DNA of 64,000 bases from Leptospira dzoumogneensis (GTDB lineage Bacteria; Spirochaetota; Leptospiria; Leptospirales; Leptospiraceae): the NCBI RefSeq assembly GCF_004770895.1, contig NZ_RQHS01000022.1, positions 1 through 64,000 of the forward strand. Direction: 5' to 3'. The translations under genes and the position numbers were made by a program. Under the pieces are notes generated by a model. The model was not told the DNA's origin. It worked only from the letters and a program-made list of their open reading frames with translations, and did no database searches. Position 1 is the first letter of the stretch, and each line of letters opens with the position of its first letter. Below, piece by piece: positions 26,375 through 35,589 of the stretch.

Positions 26375-27145
26375 TTAATGTTTGATATTCGGAACGTTGA
26401 TCCGATCCAAAACTTCTGCGGTGAATTCCCTGAATTCATCCAAGGCATCCGGAATAGATTTGCCTTCCAATTCAGTGGCCTTCTCAAATCTAGAATTGAA
26501 AGTGATCTTATCTTCTATATTCATGATCACTCCCCCTCCCGCCTTGAATTCTCCCAAAACCTTGGAAAGGAATTCATTAAATTTCTGGAACATCTCGAAA
26601 GCTTCTGCGATAAAAATCCGGGTTTGTTTATTCTTCATCCGGCTTAGCTGTTCTCTGAAATCTTGTTTTTCAGCAGCCTGGTATTCTTCGATAGTCTCCG
26701 TCAAAACTTTGATGTTCCGTCGGATGTTCTCCATATGTTTGACCACTCCGTCCTTTTCGTTCCCATGAGAGAAGTCGAAACGAATATGAGTTTCGTTTAA
26801 TATAGGAAGATACTCCCGATCCAGCACATTGATCCAGGTACCGATCTGATTCACCTCAGTATCATTAGAGTTCGGAGAAATTTTCATGATAGGATACTTG
26901 GCAAGAATGCGGCCTGCAGCATCCGGATTCTCACGGAACATACGGATCTGCTCCGCTGCAGTTTCTAGATTATCCGGAATTCCCTCCGGAGAGATCTCCC
27001 TCATCCGATTCCTATATTTTTCCAGATCCCTGGAGACCCTGTATTTCTGTTCGTCGTTTTTGGACAACCTTTGGATCTTTTCCAATTGCTGGATCATCTT
27101 CTGGTGTCTCTGTAACTCTAGGATCTGTTCTTGGGTGATTGCCAT
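26375..27145 (-). CDS. Leptospira-type coiled-coil protein, function unknown
   Basis: 256 residues, soluble, no signal peptide. The first 55 residues are strongly helical and coiled-coil-like (QILELQRHQKMIQQLEKIQ), as is the section near 150-175. The middle contains a less charged globular part (YPIMKISPNSNDTEVNQIGTWINVLD). I recognise no catalytic motif; the sequence has the look of a conserved Leptospira cytosolic protein. Downstream is the GNAT gene, 50 bp away; upstream lies a repeat arm. Possibly a scaffold. Confidence 0.75.
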   Translation of the reverse strand: MAITQEQILELQRHQKMIQQLEKIQRLSKNDEQKYRVSRDLEKYRNRMREISPEGIPDNLETAAEQIRMFRENPDAAGRILAKYPIMKISPNSNDTEVNQIGTWINVLDREYLPILNETHIRFDFSHGNEKDGVVKHMENIRRNIKVLTETIEEYQAAEKQDFREQLSRMKNKQTRIFIAEAFEMFQKFNEFLSKVLGEFKAGGGVIMNIEDKITFNSRFEKATELEGKSIPDALDEFREFTAEVLDRINVPNIKH

Positions 27146-27232
27146 GGGGTCTTTAGGTCAGATTTTAGAAGAAGTACAGTTATAAGGCAAGGAAATTCTC
27201 CAGCCGATTGGCAACCAAATTAGGAGAAGTTT

Positions 27233-27262
27233 CGCACAGAGAGCACGAAGAACACAGAGTCG
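27233..27262. repeat. Dispersed repeat, copy C (single arm)
   Basis: A 30-bp arm of the variant form CGCACAGAGAGCACGAAGAA, matching the arms of copies E and G better than those of A, D and F. It sits directly before the stop codon of the gene at 27266. No partner arm. Confidence 0.7.
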
Positions 27263-27265
27263 AAT

Positions 27266-28549
27266 TCAAGAATTCTTACTCTTATATCTTTCCAAAACCA
27301 ATCTCAAAAAATCGGACTGTGGAAATTTGTGCACCAAAGATTCCATAAGCTGGACTCCCTCTTCCACAGGTCCGGTTTCCAAAAGAGAGATCGCTTTTAG
27401 GTATACCATTTCAGGAGAATATTGGAATCTTCCAGTGAGCAGCAATCTTTCTCTGAATGTTTCGAATTTTTTGTCCTTAAATTCTTGGACCGCGATCGCT
27501 CTTTGGGTTAAATAAGAACCTGGAGTTTGATCGCGAACCGAGATCATCTCGGAATCCAATTCTCCGGCGACAGTAGAATTCCAAAGAACCAAAAGTTCGA
27601 ACGGCCTAAGTGTGTACGACATCCCCTGTTCTTTTAGGATCTTATAACGTTCGAATAAAGAGTCGTCGCTTCCTTCTTGGATGGAGTCTCTTAGAGTTTC
27701 TTTCAGCTCTTCTCTTCCGTTTTTCTTTTTTTCTTCGGAAATCCATTCGAATACGAAGTCTCTCGGTTTACATTTTTTAACTAAGAAAAATCTGTCCAGG
27801 ATCGGATGTCTAAGAGAATATTGATCTAAGAAGAAGTCTGCTTCCGTTCTGGAAAATTCCTCTATCCTTCTCGCGATACTTGCATCTAAAACTTTTATAT
27901 TCCGGATCCCTTCTTTTTTATCCTTAAAATAGAAATAAGCAAGTCCTGCCAGATCAGGTTCTTGGGAAGAAATTACCAAGTCGAATAATTCATTCTGCTC
28001 TTCCTGGTTCAATCCTTGTTGTTTATGGCGATACGAGATCCTTTCTTTTCTTTCCAGACCTTCTTTCAAAAAGCTCTCGGATCCGGAGATCGCATCTATA
28101 AAATAGAGTAATCTTCTTCCTTCTTTCGCTTCTTTCAGATCTTCTCCGAAAGAATAGACCAATTCTTGGTAATCACGGATCCTATCTTCACATAATAAGA
28201 ATGCGGAACATAAGAAAAATAATTCCGGGTCCCAAACCAGATTTCCTTTTAGCTCATCCAGTAACTCTTGGAAGAATAATCGTAGTAATTTTTCTTCTCT
28301 TTCTGTAATCCCATCTTCTCTGATCCAATCTAAACGAGGAGAATGGAATACAAATCTTCCGAATAAATCCGCTCTGAAACAATGAGAAGGCCTCAAATGT
28401 GTGAGAATACTTCCGCTATAATGATCCAAAATTTTCGTTTTGAGTCGGATGACTTCAGAATCAGGTTTTCGATCCTGTTTTTTACTTTCGAAGTCCGGAT
28501 GCCTTAAAGTTATTTCAGGCCATTCTGTATTTGATACCGATATATGCAT
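27266..28549 (-). CDS. Large soluble Leptospira-type protein, possible helical repeats
   Basis: 427 residues, no signal peptide or membrane helix. Rich in Leu, Glu, Lys and Arg and predicted almost wholly helical. The last 100 residues (LLETGPVEEGVQLMESLVHKFPQSDFL) resemble a TPR-like unit. No catalytic motif and no recognised family. The ATG at 28549 has a strong AAGGAG ribosome site that sits within a short hairpin (see 28554-28568). It is divergent from the lytic transglycosylase gene by 57 bp, so they may share a control region. Confidence 0.75.
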   Translation of the reverse strand: MHISVSNTEWPEITLRHPDFESKKQDRKPDSEVIRLKTKILDHYSGSILTHLRPSHCFRADLFGRFVFHSPRLDWIREDGITEREEKLLRLFFQELLDELKGNLVWDPELFFLCSAFLLCEDRIRDYQELVYSFGEDLKEAKEGRRLLYFIDAISGSESFLKEGLERKERISYRHKQQGLNQEEQNELFDLVISSQEPDLAGLAYFYFKDKKEGIRNIKVLDASIARRIEEFSRTEADFFLDQYSLRHPILDRFFLVKKCKPRDFVFEWISEEKKKNGREELKETLRDSIQEGSDDSLFERYKILKEQGMSYTLRPFELLVLWNSTVAGELDSEMISVRDQTPGSYLTQRAIAVQEFKDKKFETFRERLLLTGRFQYSPEMVYLKAISLLETGPVEEGVQLMESLVHKFPQSDFLRLVLERYKSKNS

Positions 28550-28553
28550 AAAG

Positions 28554-28568
28554 ACTCCTTTTTGGAGT
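28554..28568 (-). promoter_or_regulatory. Hairpin covering the ribosome site of the 27266-28549 gene
   Basis: On the minus strand ACTCC and GGAGT can pair around an AAAAA loop, and the GGAG is the ribosome-binding site 5 bases before the ATG. Weak (5 bp), so it would only modestly reduce translation. Confidence 0.35.
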
Positions 28569-28606
28569 TGAACCCTTTTTAAGGCAGATTAAGTGAGAAG
28601 AATCGC

Positions 28607-30862
28607 ATGAAAAAAACGATTCTGGGGTTACTCCCGTTTCTAGTTGTCGGCAGTCTTTTTGCGGACGACGACCTAAAATACTTGGTCAAATCCTATAGTT
28701 TAGAAAAAATCCGCAGGATTTTTAGGGAGAGATCCCCTTCTAAAGAATCCGAGGTTTACGCTCTCGTTCGTTTTCACGAACACCACCCGGACGGAGATCA
28801 TGGAAATAAATTCAGGTATCTGGTATCCTTATTAAAGGGAAGGCTTGTGGTAGGAGTGACCAAGGAGGAACTCCTCGGACTGATCAAAAACCCTCTCCCC
28901 CCTATGAATGCAGTTACAAAAATGAGTTTTTGGAAACTGTATGAGGAAATGGTAAAAAGAAAAAGTTTATCTTCTTCCGAACTGATCTCTTATCTTAAAA
29001 AACTTCCTCCAGAGTATGATCCTGTTTATAAAAATGTGATCGGGGAAATTATCCGGATCCATTATGAAAATGGAGAATTCAAAGAAGCAAAAGATTACGC
29101 CGAAAGTTTTTCCGAAAAAGATAAAAAAGAATATTTCGGTGCTATGGCTTATTACAGATACGCCAAGGCATTATACAAATTCGGAGAAGTACAGAAGGGA
29201 GAAAATCTTTTATACGCTTTGGCAGAAGATGCCAATGTTCCTTCTTACGTTAAAAAAGATATTTATACGGATCTAAGGACCTGGAAGGGAGAATCCTTTT
29301 ATAAACAGATCCCTTTAGAAAAAGGAGTGCTATTCCTTCCCTTTTTAGATGCAGGTGATAAAAAATCTTTTATATCCTCCCACCAATATTTCAGCTCTGT
29401 CGTTTTTGAAAGACCGGAAAGTTGGAAGGCTGCCGCGAGAGGTTTAGTACAATATTATCCGGAAAGGCTTTCTTCTCTCTTTTCTAAACATAAAAGTTAT
29501 GCGGAATATTTTCCCGAATTTACCGCTGCAATGTCTGTGGAGCTCTCCAATCAGAACCTGGCAAAATCGGGCTTAGATCTATTGGAAAAAACAAATCTAT
29601 CTTCTTCCGAATCAGTAGAATATGCGTATGCAAGAGCTTATAAACGCCTGGGAGAAAGAGATAAATATTTTAACGGATTACTTTCTTCTCTTGAAAAAAA
29701 TCCTTATAACCTGATCCGCCAAGACGAGCTGATCGATCTTTTAATCGGGGACCATTCTCATTTTTTAGAGGAATCTTATTGGAAAGAGGCTTTAAAAAGG
29801 ATCCCGAATCTTCCTGTCAAAGGTAGATTGGTGTATTGGTATTTGAGAAGTTTAAAATCCAAAGGGAAACAGGATGAACTTCTCTCTTGGTTAAGATCTT
29901 ATTATAAATTCATTCCGGGTTCTTATTATACAAGAGTCATCCGGGAAGAATTTGCAACTGAGATCTCTTCTATCCAACAACCGGATTCCCCTTTAAGAAA
30001 TAAGGATACATTATTCGAATATCTTTCTCTAACTTCGGGTGATCCTAAATATTCCGATAAAATTATAGGAAGAGATCTGGAATTCGCTTATTTCCCGGAT
30101 TCATTCTCCTTGGATGTTCGGATCGATTCCGCTCATAGTAAGGTCAGAGGGAATACTTTATTACAAAACGCTAAAGAATATTTAGAGATCGGAGAGATGG
30201 CACACGCAAGTTCTCTGGTGGATAAATTCGTTTTACAGACCGGAACTTCCGAAGAAGAAAAAGACGAAATTTTTGCAGCGCTGGGAGAAGTTACAGGCAA
30301 CCAATATTTGACCGTATTCCATACAAGAAATCTAATGAAAAGAAGAAAGATCCCGGATGATGTGATCCTTCTTCCCTCCAAACTAGCGTCCAGAATTTAC
30401 CCCAGACCTCATAGGGATATTGTCTCTCATTATTCCAAATCTTTCGGGATCGAAGAAGATATCGTATATGCGGTGATGAGGCAGGAGTCCTTTTTTAAGG
30501 AGAATGCCGTATCTTCTTCCAATGCGAGAGGCCTCATGCAGATTATGGGACCTACCGGAAAGGGATTAGCCCAAGGTTTGGGGCTTGGTCCTTATTCTCT
30601 TTTTGATCCGGAAATTTCTATCCAAATGGGTGCAAAATTCCTAAAATACCTTCTTTCTTCCAATGAAAACGATTTGAAATGGGCCTCTATCGCTTATAAC
30701 GGAGGTCCTGGAAATCTCAGAAAATGGAAACGTAATCATTATCATGGAGATTTTAATCATTTTTTAGAGGAACTTCCTCTAAAGGAACCTCGTGATTATT
30801 GCAGGATCGTAACGTCGAACTATTATAATTACCAAAGTTTAAGGCAGTACAAAAACCGCTGA
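28607..30862 (+). CDS. Soluble lytic murein transglycosylase, Slt70-like
   Basis: A 751-residue periplasmic enzyme that cleaves peptidoglycan glycan strands with 1,6-anhydro product. A signal peptide spans about 1-19 (LGLLPFLVVGSLFA). Residues 25-600 form a long helical superhelix of Slt70 type, and the C-terminal SLT domain starts at about 615. Catalytic Glu627 lies in MRQESFF; downstream are GLMQIMGPTGKGLA and AYNGGPGNLRKW, the other SLT signatures. Length and order match E. coli Slt. It may recycle wall material in concert with the DAP pathway genes elsewhere in the window. Monocistronic. Confidence 0.92.
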   Translation: MKKTILGLLPFLVVGSLFADDDLKYLVKSYSLEKIRRIFRERSPSKESEVYALVRFHEHHPDGDHGNKFRYLVSLLKGRLVVGVTKEELLGLIKNPLPPMNAVTKMSFWKLYEEMVKRKSLSSSELISYLKKLPPEYDPVYKNVIGEIIRIHYENGEFKEAKDYAESFSEKDKKEYFGAMAYYRYAKALYKFGEVQKGENLLYALAEDANVPSYVKKDIYTDLRTWKGESFYKQIPLEKGVLFLPFLDAGDKKSFISSHQYFSSVVFERPESWKAAARGLVQYYPERLSSLFSKHKSYAEYFPEFTAAMSVELSNQNLAKSGLDLLEKTNLSSSESVEYAYARAYKRLGERDKYFNGLLSSLEKNPYNLIRQDELIDLLIGDHSHFLEESYWKEALKRIPNLPVKGRLVYWYLRSLKSKGKQDELLSWLRSYYKFIPGSYYTRVIREEFATEISSIQQPDSPLRNKDTLFEYLSLTSGDPKYSDKIIGRDLEFAYFPDSFSLDVRIDSAHSKVRGNTLLQNAKEYLEIGEMAHASSLVDKFVLQTGTSEEEKDEIFAALGEVTGNQYLTVFHTRNLMKRRKIPDDVILLPSKLASRIYPRPHRDIVSHYSKSFGIEEDIVYAVMRQESFFKENAVSSSNARGLMQIMGPTGKGLAQGLGLGPYSLFDPEISIQMGAKFLKYLLSSNENDLKWASIAYNGGPGNLRKWKRNHYHGDFNHFLEELPLKEPRDYCRIVTSNYYNYQSLRQYKNR

Positions 30863-31016
30863 GCAGACAAAACGGATTCTTTTTTTTGGATTGTCTAGAA
30901 TTTCAGATCCGTGAAATAGTTCTAAGGACCGGGCCGAGTTCTCAATTTCACCTCTCTGTCCTAAGGTCTACCTTATGCCGGTTCGTCCGATATCATTCAT
31001 CTAATAGGAGTAAAAA

Positions 31017-32303
31017 ATGGCAAACACCGCAATCTTAAAAATCGACGGTAAAGAATATGAACTACCCATCATTACGGGAACAGAAAACGAAAAGGCCATA
31101 GACATCTCCAAACTTAGACAACAAACAGGATACATTACATTAGATAACGGTTATTTAAATACCGGTGCCTGCACTAGTGCAGTTACATTCCTGGATGGAG
31201 AGTTGGGAATTTTAAGATACCGTGGGATCCCGATCGAACAATTAGCCGAAAAATCAAGCTTCACTGAAGTGGCTTACCTTTTGATCTATGGTCATCTTCC
31301 TTCCGACAAGGAATTACAAGACTGGGACAAAGAGCTGACCATGCACACTTTGATCCATGAAGATCTAAAACGTCTTTATAATGGATTCCCTAAAGACGGT
31401 CACCCGATGGCGATCATGTCTACAATGATCGGTTCACTTTCTACTTATTACCAGGATTCTTATGACCCGGAAAATCCGGATCATAGACATATCTCTATGG
31501 TGCGTCTTTTAGCGAAGTTCCCTACAATCGCTTCATTCGCTTATAAAAAATCTTTGGGACAACCTACAGTTCACCCGATGAACCACCTGGATTATTGCAG
31601 TAATTTCTTAAATATGATGTTCTCAGTTCCAAGTGAAGAATATTATATCGATCCTGAGATCGTAAAAGCTCTGAATCTTTTATTGATCCTTCATGCGGAC
31701 CACGAACAAAACTGTTCCACTTCCACGGTTCGTTTAGTCGGTTCTTCTCTTGCAAACTTGTATGGAGCGATCTCCGCAGGTATCTGCGCTCTTTGGGGAC
31801 CGCGCCACGGTGGAGCAAACCAAGAAGTATTAGAAATGCTTTTAGAGATCAAGGCTTCCGGTCTTTCAGTGAAAAAGATCGTGGAAAAAGCAAAAGATAA
31901 AAATGATGCATTCCGTCTTTCCGGATTCGGACATAGAGTTTATAAAAACTTCGATCCACGAGCTAAGATCATCAAAAAAGCATGTGACGCTGTTCTTTCC
32001 AGATTGGGAGTAAACGACCCTCTATTAGATATTGCTAAAGAATTGGAAGAAGCAGCTCTTAAAGATTCTTACTTCGTAGAAAGGAAACTTTATCCGAACG
32101 TAGACTTCTATAGCGGTATTATTTATCGTGCTCTTGGAATTCCTGTGAACATGTTCACTGTAATGTTTGCAATGGGACGTCTTCCTGGTTGGATCGCTCA
32201 ATGGAAAGAAATGATCGAATCTCCTGATATGAAAATCGGTAGACCTCGTCAGATCTATACCGGAGCAACCGACACTTCTTACGATAGCGCTAAGAAAAAG
32301 TAA
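31017..32303 (+). CDS. gltA: Citrate synthase
   Basis: Condenses acetyl-CoA with oxaloacetate at the entry to the TCA cycle. 428 residues, matching hexameric type II Gram-negative enzymes. Catalytic residues are in place: His264 (WGPRHGG), His306 (GFGHRVYKN) and Asp363 (NVDFYSG). HADHEQNCSTSTVRLVGSS is the substrate-loop signature at 226-244. The N-terminal 50-residue beta domain found in NADH-regulated forms is present (LDNGYLNTGACTSAVTF), so allosteric control by NADH is possible. An AGGAG ribosome site lies 7 bases before the ATG. Monocistronic, closed by the terminator at 32327. Confidence 0.96.
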   Translation: MANTAILKIDGKEYELPIITGTENEKAIDISKLRQQTGYITLDNGYLNTGACTSAVTFLDGELGILRYRGIPIEQLAEKSSFTEVAYLLIYGHLPSDKELQDWDKELTMHTLIHEDLKRLYNGFPKDGHPMAIMSTMIGSLSTYYQDSYDPENPDHRHISMVRLLAKFPTIASFAYKKSLGQPTVHPMNHLDYCSNFLNMMFSVPSEEYYIDPEIVKALNLLLILHADHEQNCSTSTVRLVGSSLANLYGAISAGICALWGPRHGGANQEVLEMLLEIKASGLSVKKIVEKAKDKNDAFRLSGFGHRVYKNFDPRAKIIKKACDAVLSRLGVNDPLLDIAKELEEAALKDSYFVERKLYPNVDFYSGIIYRALGIPVNMFTVMFAMGRLPGWIAQWKEMIESPDMKIGRPRQIYTGATDTSYDSAKKK

Positions 32304-32326
32304 GATTTTTCAAGACTGATATTTTT

Positions 32327-32357
32327 AAAAGGACAGGGCTATGCTCTGTCCTTTTTT
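32327..32357. terminator. Rho-independent terminator after citrate synthase
   Basis: AAAAGGACAG pairs with CTGTCCTTTT and extends inward through a G-U and two G-C pairs to a TAT loop; about 13 bp of stem followed by a T-run. The A-run on the other side makes it usable from the convergent toxin gene too. Confidence 0.9.
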
Positions 32358-32377
32358 ATTTCAGGGGTCCTGCACGA

Positions 32378-33112
32378 TTAGGATCTATATGGATAAAGTT
32401 TTTTAACCGGTTTAAGTGGATTAGGGATATTTGAAGTATGCCAGAAAAAATTTTCTCCCTCTTTTTCAGCAACAGTTTCAAATTCTTCCGTATTATCCAA
32501 TAAGTAAGCTCGATCTGAAATCTTTAATGCTGTAGGTAATAATTTAAAACTTCTTTTATATCTTTCTAGTATCTTATTAGTATCCACATTATGGCCGCCT
32601 TCATTCACTCTCTGAAGCACTCTCTGGATATTCAATTTTGGATCTTGAGTATAAATGAAATAAAAGTAAATCTTGTAACCGGCCATTTTAGCTAAACGTA
32701 GCAAATCTGTCTTAGATGAATGGCTCATTACTGTTTCGAAGCAGAAACTCTGCCGCTTTGTAATTAGTTTTTTCGTAAGAATGTCGGCAATCATAGCGGC
32801 AGAATAGGAATTTATTCCGGAAGGTTTCACGTTCAAAATTCCTCCAGACAAGGAAAACCAGTCGGAAGGATTCCGATTATTTTGTTTATTGATTAAACTG
32901 GATTTAGATAAGGCCTGAAAAAACTCTTCTTCCGAAACACTGATCCGATACGCGTTAAAAACGAATCTTTTACTTTCTCTAAGTCCGGCCTCGATCCGAT
33001 CGGCACTTATATAAAAGTCAGTGTGAATAATTTCTGCATTTCGTAACTTTGTATAAAAAGTGCTCTTTCCTGAACCGTTCGGCCCTGCAAACATTCTAAA
33101 ACGAGGTTGCAT
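32378..33112 (-). CDS. Zeta-toxin-type P-loop kinase
   Basis: 244 residues. The Walker A motif AGPNGSGKST lies at 9-18, followed by the zeta-toxin landmark of an Asp in an IIHTDFY-like strand and an Arg-rich substrate region. Family zeta/PezT toxins phosphorylate UDP-N-acetylglucosamine and so block peptidoglycan synthesis; that activity is inferred here. An alternative start is six codons in (MFAGPNG). The TAA of the small upstream gene overlaps its ATG (TAATG), the usual toxin-antitoxin coupling. Confidence 0.8.
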   Translation of the reverse strand: MQPRFRMFAGPNGSGKSTFYTKLRNAEIIHTDFYISADRIEAGLRESKRFVFNAYRISVSEEEFFQALSKSSLINKQNNRNPSDWFSLSGGILNVKPSGINSYSAAMIADILTKKLITKRQSFCFETVMSHSSKTDLLRLAKMAGYKIYFYFIYTQDPKLNIQRVLQRVNEGGHNVDTNKILERYKRSFKLLPTALKISDRAYLLDNTEEFETVAEKEGENFFWHTSNIPNPLKPVKKLYPYRS

Positions 33113-33306
33113 TATTCGTGAGATATCTTTTTAGAAACTTCCTCTGGGAATTTTTTCGTTCCGTCTTTATATAAAAGAACCACGACTCCGTTCTCATAAA
33201 TCGCTATAGGGAGGTTTTTGCGAAATGCCTTTCTTCTAGCAGATTCGGCTGCTTGACGAAGTAATTCTGGAGACAATATATCCGTTTTTGGCCGTCTAGA
33301 AGACAT
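33112..33306 (-). CDS. Putative antitoxin of the zeta-type module
   Basis: 64 residues: a basic helical N-terminus (SPELLRQAAESARRKAFRKN) then a beta segment LPIAIYENGVVVLLYKDGTKKF. Small proteins of this form (helix, then a G-PV-Y...G.....PDG-like hairpin) commonly precede zeta-type kinases in Gram-negative bacteria; it is not the epsilon antitoxin of Gram-positive plasmids. GAGGGG lies about 10 bases before the ATG, and a TTGACA -35-like word at 33336-33341 could start the module. Coupling to the toxin is by TAATG overlap. Confidence 0.7.
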   Translation of the reverse strand: MSSRRPKTDILSPELLRQAAESARRKAFRKNLPIAIYENGVVVLLYKDGTKKFPEEVSKKISHE

Positions 33307-33438
33307 ACTCGATTTTCCCCTCTAAGACTTTCCTTTGTCAAGGCTTCTTTTCGGCAAATTGTCGAAATGAATTGAAGTGTGATCCAAGTAGGATAACATA
33401 GTCCCTATTAATTAGACATTTCAGATAGACCCAAAGTT

Positions 33439-34707
33439 TTGCAAATCCATTCGTCCAAACAAAACCGATTCCGTCGATACCAACTGAACAAAACAACTGA
33501 GTCAGTCTTACACTCAGGACATCCTTGGATCTTAAACGGAAAATTATCCACCGCAATCTCCGCATTCCAAGACGGAGATTGGATGAAACTTGTTTCCGGA
33601 TCGAATGAAACATTAGGATTTGGGATCTATTCTTCTTCCGGTCCGATTGGAATAAGAATCATACAAAGAGGAAATGAATTCTCAATTCCTCAATTACAAC
33701 AAACGATAGAAAAAGCGTTAGAACTCAGAAAACCTCTTAGGGCAAAAACAAACGCATATAGACTTTTACATGGAGAAAATGACCTAATTCCAGGAGTCAC
33801 AGTGGATCGTTATGGATCAACCTGGGTGGTCCAAACCTATTCAAGATCATTAAGAACATTTTCTAGATTAGTAGTTCGGCTTCTTTATTCCGCTTCTTCC
33901 AAGTCGGAGGAACCAATCCCGAAACAGATCGTATGGATCTCTCCACAGCGTATAGGCTCGGAAAAATCTTTACCTATTCGTTTTTTACGAGGTAAAGAAG
34001 AAGTCCCGTATGAGGAAAAAATTTTCCTAAACCAAGTCCAATGGAAAACTAAGATCCCAGGCCAGAAAGGTGGATTCTTTCTGGATGTCCGAAATTTACG
34101 CCGATTTATATTAGAAAAACCGGAATTAGCTCATGATAAAGATTGCCTTCACTTATTCTCCCACACCGGACTTACTTCTGTATGTTTAGAAGAAGCAGGA
34201 GCAAAATCAGTCTTCTCCGCGGATGGAGCTAAAGAAGCACTCGAAGAATTTGCATCCCATATTTTGCCGGAGGAAGAACTCTTAAATTTCGAGAAGAAGA
34301 ATACGATCCTCACCAAAGGAAAACATCATCTGGTCAGAGCGGATCTATTCCAAGACTGGGGATTTTTAGAAGACAGAAAATTTTCACTGATCGTTTTGGA
34401 TCCGCCCAATTTGACTCCGAACCAGGCCGCTGTTCCTGCAGGGAAAAAAGCTTATCGTAGTCTAATAACTAAGGCACTCTTTTATTTGGAACCTGGAGGG
34501 GACTTGATCTTACTTTCTTGTTCCGGTAGAATCTTAGAGTCCGAATTCGAAAAGATTGGCCGAGAAACCTTGGCAAACAAAGGATGGAAGTACAAGGATC
34601 TTATTAAATTAAAACCTGAGCCGGACCATCCTACACGTAAGGAATTTCCGGAAGGGAAATATTTCAAGGTGCATATCTATAAAAAATGCGAGCCCTTGGA
34701 TCAATAA
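33439..34707 (+). CDS. RlmI-type class I rRNA (cytosine-C5) methyltransferase-like
   Basis: 422 residues. The N-terminal PUA-like domain starts near residue 12 (SGHPWILNGKLS) and the hallmark HGENDLIPGVTVD is at 111-123. The C-terminal SAM domain has FSHTGLTSVCLEEAG as motif I and LDPPNLTPN as motif IV (Asp-Pro-Pro). By family it methylates large-subunit rRNA; the exact nucleotide is not assured. The start is a TTG at 33439; no ATG precedes the conserved domain and an in-frame stop lies 30 bp upstream. It is first of three methyltransferase genes with 3-bp and overlapping spacing. Confidence 0.85.
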   Translation: MQIHSSKQNRFRRYQLNKTTESVLHSGHPWILNGKLSTAISAFQDGDWMKLVSGSNETLGFGIYSSSGPIGIRIIQRGNEFSIPQLQQTIEKALELRKPLRAKTNAYRLLHGENDLIPGVTVDRYGSTWVVQTYSRSLRTFSRLVVRLLYSASSKSEEPIPKQIVWISPQRIGSEKSLPIRFLRGKEEVPYEEKIFLNQVQWKTKIPGQKGGFFLDVRNLRRFILEKPELAHDKDCLHLFSHTGLTSVCLEEAGAKSVFSADGAKEALEEFASHILPEEELLNFEKKNTILTKGKHHLVRADLFQDWGFLEDRKFSLIVLDPPNLTPNQAAVPAGKKAYRSLITKALFYLEPGGDLILLSCSGRILESEFEKIGRETLANKGWKYKDLIKLKPEPDHPTRKEFPEGKYFKVHIYKKCEPLDQ

Positions 34708-34710
34708 CAT

Positions 34711-35589
34711 ATGAGCATAAATAAAAATACATACCAACTCATCGATTCCGGAAATTTCAAAAAGTTAGAACAAGTCGGCCCATATAAAGTGATCCGCCCT
34801 TCTCCAGTTGCTGCTTGGCCCCCTACCCAGGCTTCTCTTTGGAAGGACGCTGACGGAGAATATCATAGAAGCGATAAGGGTGGAGGAAACTGGAGTTGGA
34901 AAGGATCAGGTGCTTCCAGGCCGGATTCGGAAGACGAGTTTCTCATCCAAATACCGCCTTTAACGGTTAAGATACGTTTTACTCCATTCGGCCATCTCGG
35001 GATCTTTCCGGAACAATTGAGCAATTGGGACAGGATCAGAAACGTTTCTTCACAACTCTCTGGACAGGGAGAAGTCCTGAATTTATTCGCGTATTCAGGA
35101 CTTTCCACCTTATCGGTATTAGCCGGAGGATTGGACGCATGTCATTTGGATTCTTCTAAAGGAATGGTAGAATGGGCCAGAGAGAATGCGCAGGTTTCCG
35201 GTTTAGCAAATAAAAAAGTGCGTTGGATCATAGAAGACGTATTAAAATTCCTGAATAGAGAGATCCGAAGAGAAAAAAAATATATAGGTTTTATCTTGGA
35301 TCCGCCCACTTTCGGAAGAGGAGCCAGCGGAGAAGTTTTCAAGATAGAAAAAGATCTACCTGAGATGATGGATCTTCTCATGAAACTCTGCGATAATAAA
35401 CCCGAGTTTGTATTCTTGACCTGCCACTCAACAGGGTTTAGCCCCCTTGCACTTCGCAGAATTTTAGAAGGAAGGATCAAAACTCCCGGGAATTATCTTA
35501 CGGAAGAACTTTCCATCACAGAAACCACCGGAAGATTACATCCTGCAGGTTCCAACTGCGTATTTTATTCCAACAGAGTAAAACTTTGA
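34711..35589 (+). CDS. Class I SAM-dependent methyltransferase, RlmK-like
   Basis: 292 residues. The N-terminal 100 are a family-specific beta domain (WPPTQASLWKDADGEYHRSD, PPLTVKIRFTPFGHLGIFP). The SAM domain has LNLFAYSGLSTLSVLAGG (motif I, 123-140) and LDPPTFGRG (motif IV, 196-204). This matches the RlmK/oxidoreductase-like PF10672 methyltransferase set, which modifies RNA (probably rRNA guanine N7 or cytosine C5; not certain). It lies 3 bp after the RlmI-like gene and overlaps the SpoU-type gene by 4 bp, so the three are one transcript. Confidence 0.85.
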   Translation: MSINKNTYQLIDSGNFKKLEQVGPYKVIRPSPVAAWPPTQASLWKDADGEYHRSDKGGGNWSWKGSGASRPDSEDEFLIQIPPLTVKIRFTPFGHLGIFPEQLSNWDRIRNVSSQLSGQGEVLNLFAYSGLSTLSVLAGGLDACHLDSSKGMVEWARENAQVSGLANKKVRWIIEDVLKFLNREIRREKKYIGFILDPPTFGRGASGEVFKIEKDLPEMMDLLMKLCDNKPEFVFLTCHSTGFSPLALRRILEGRIKTPGNYLTEELSITETTGRLHPAGSNCVFYSNRVKL

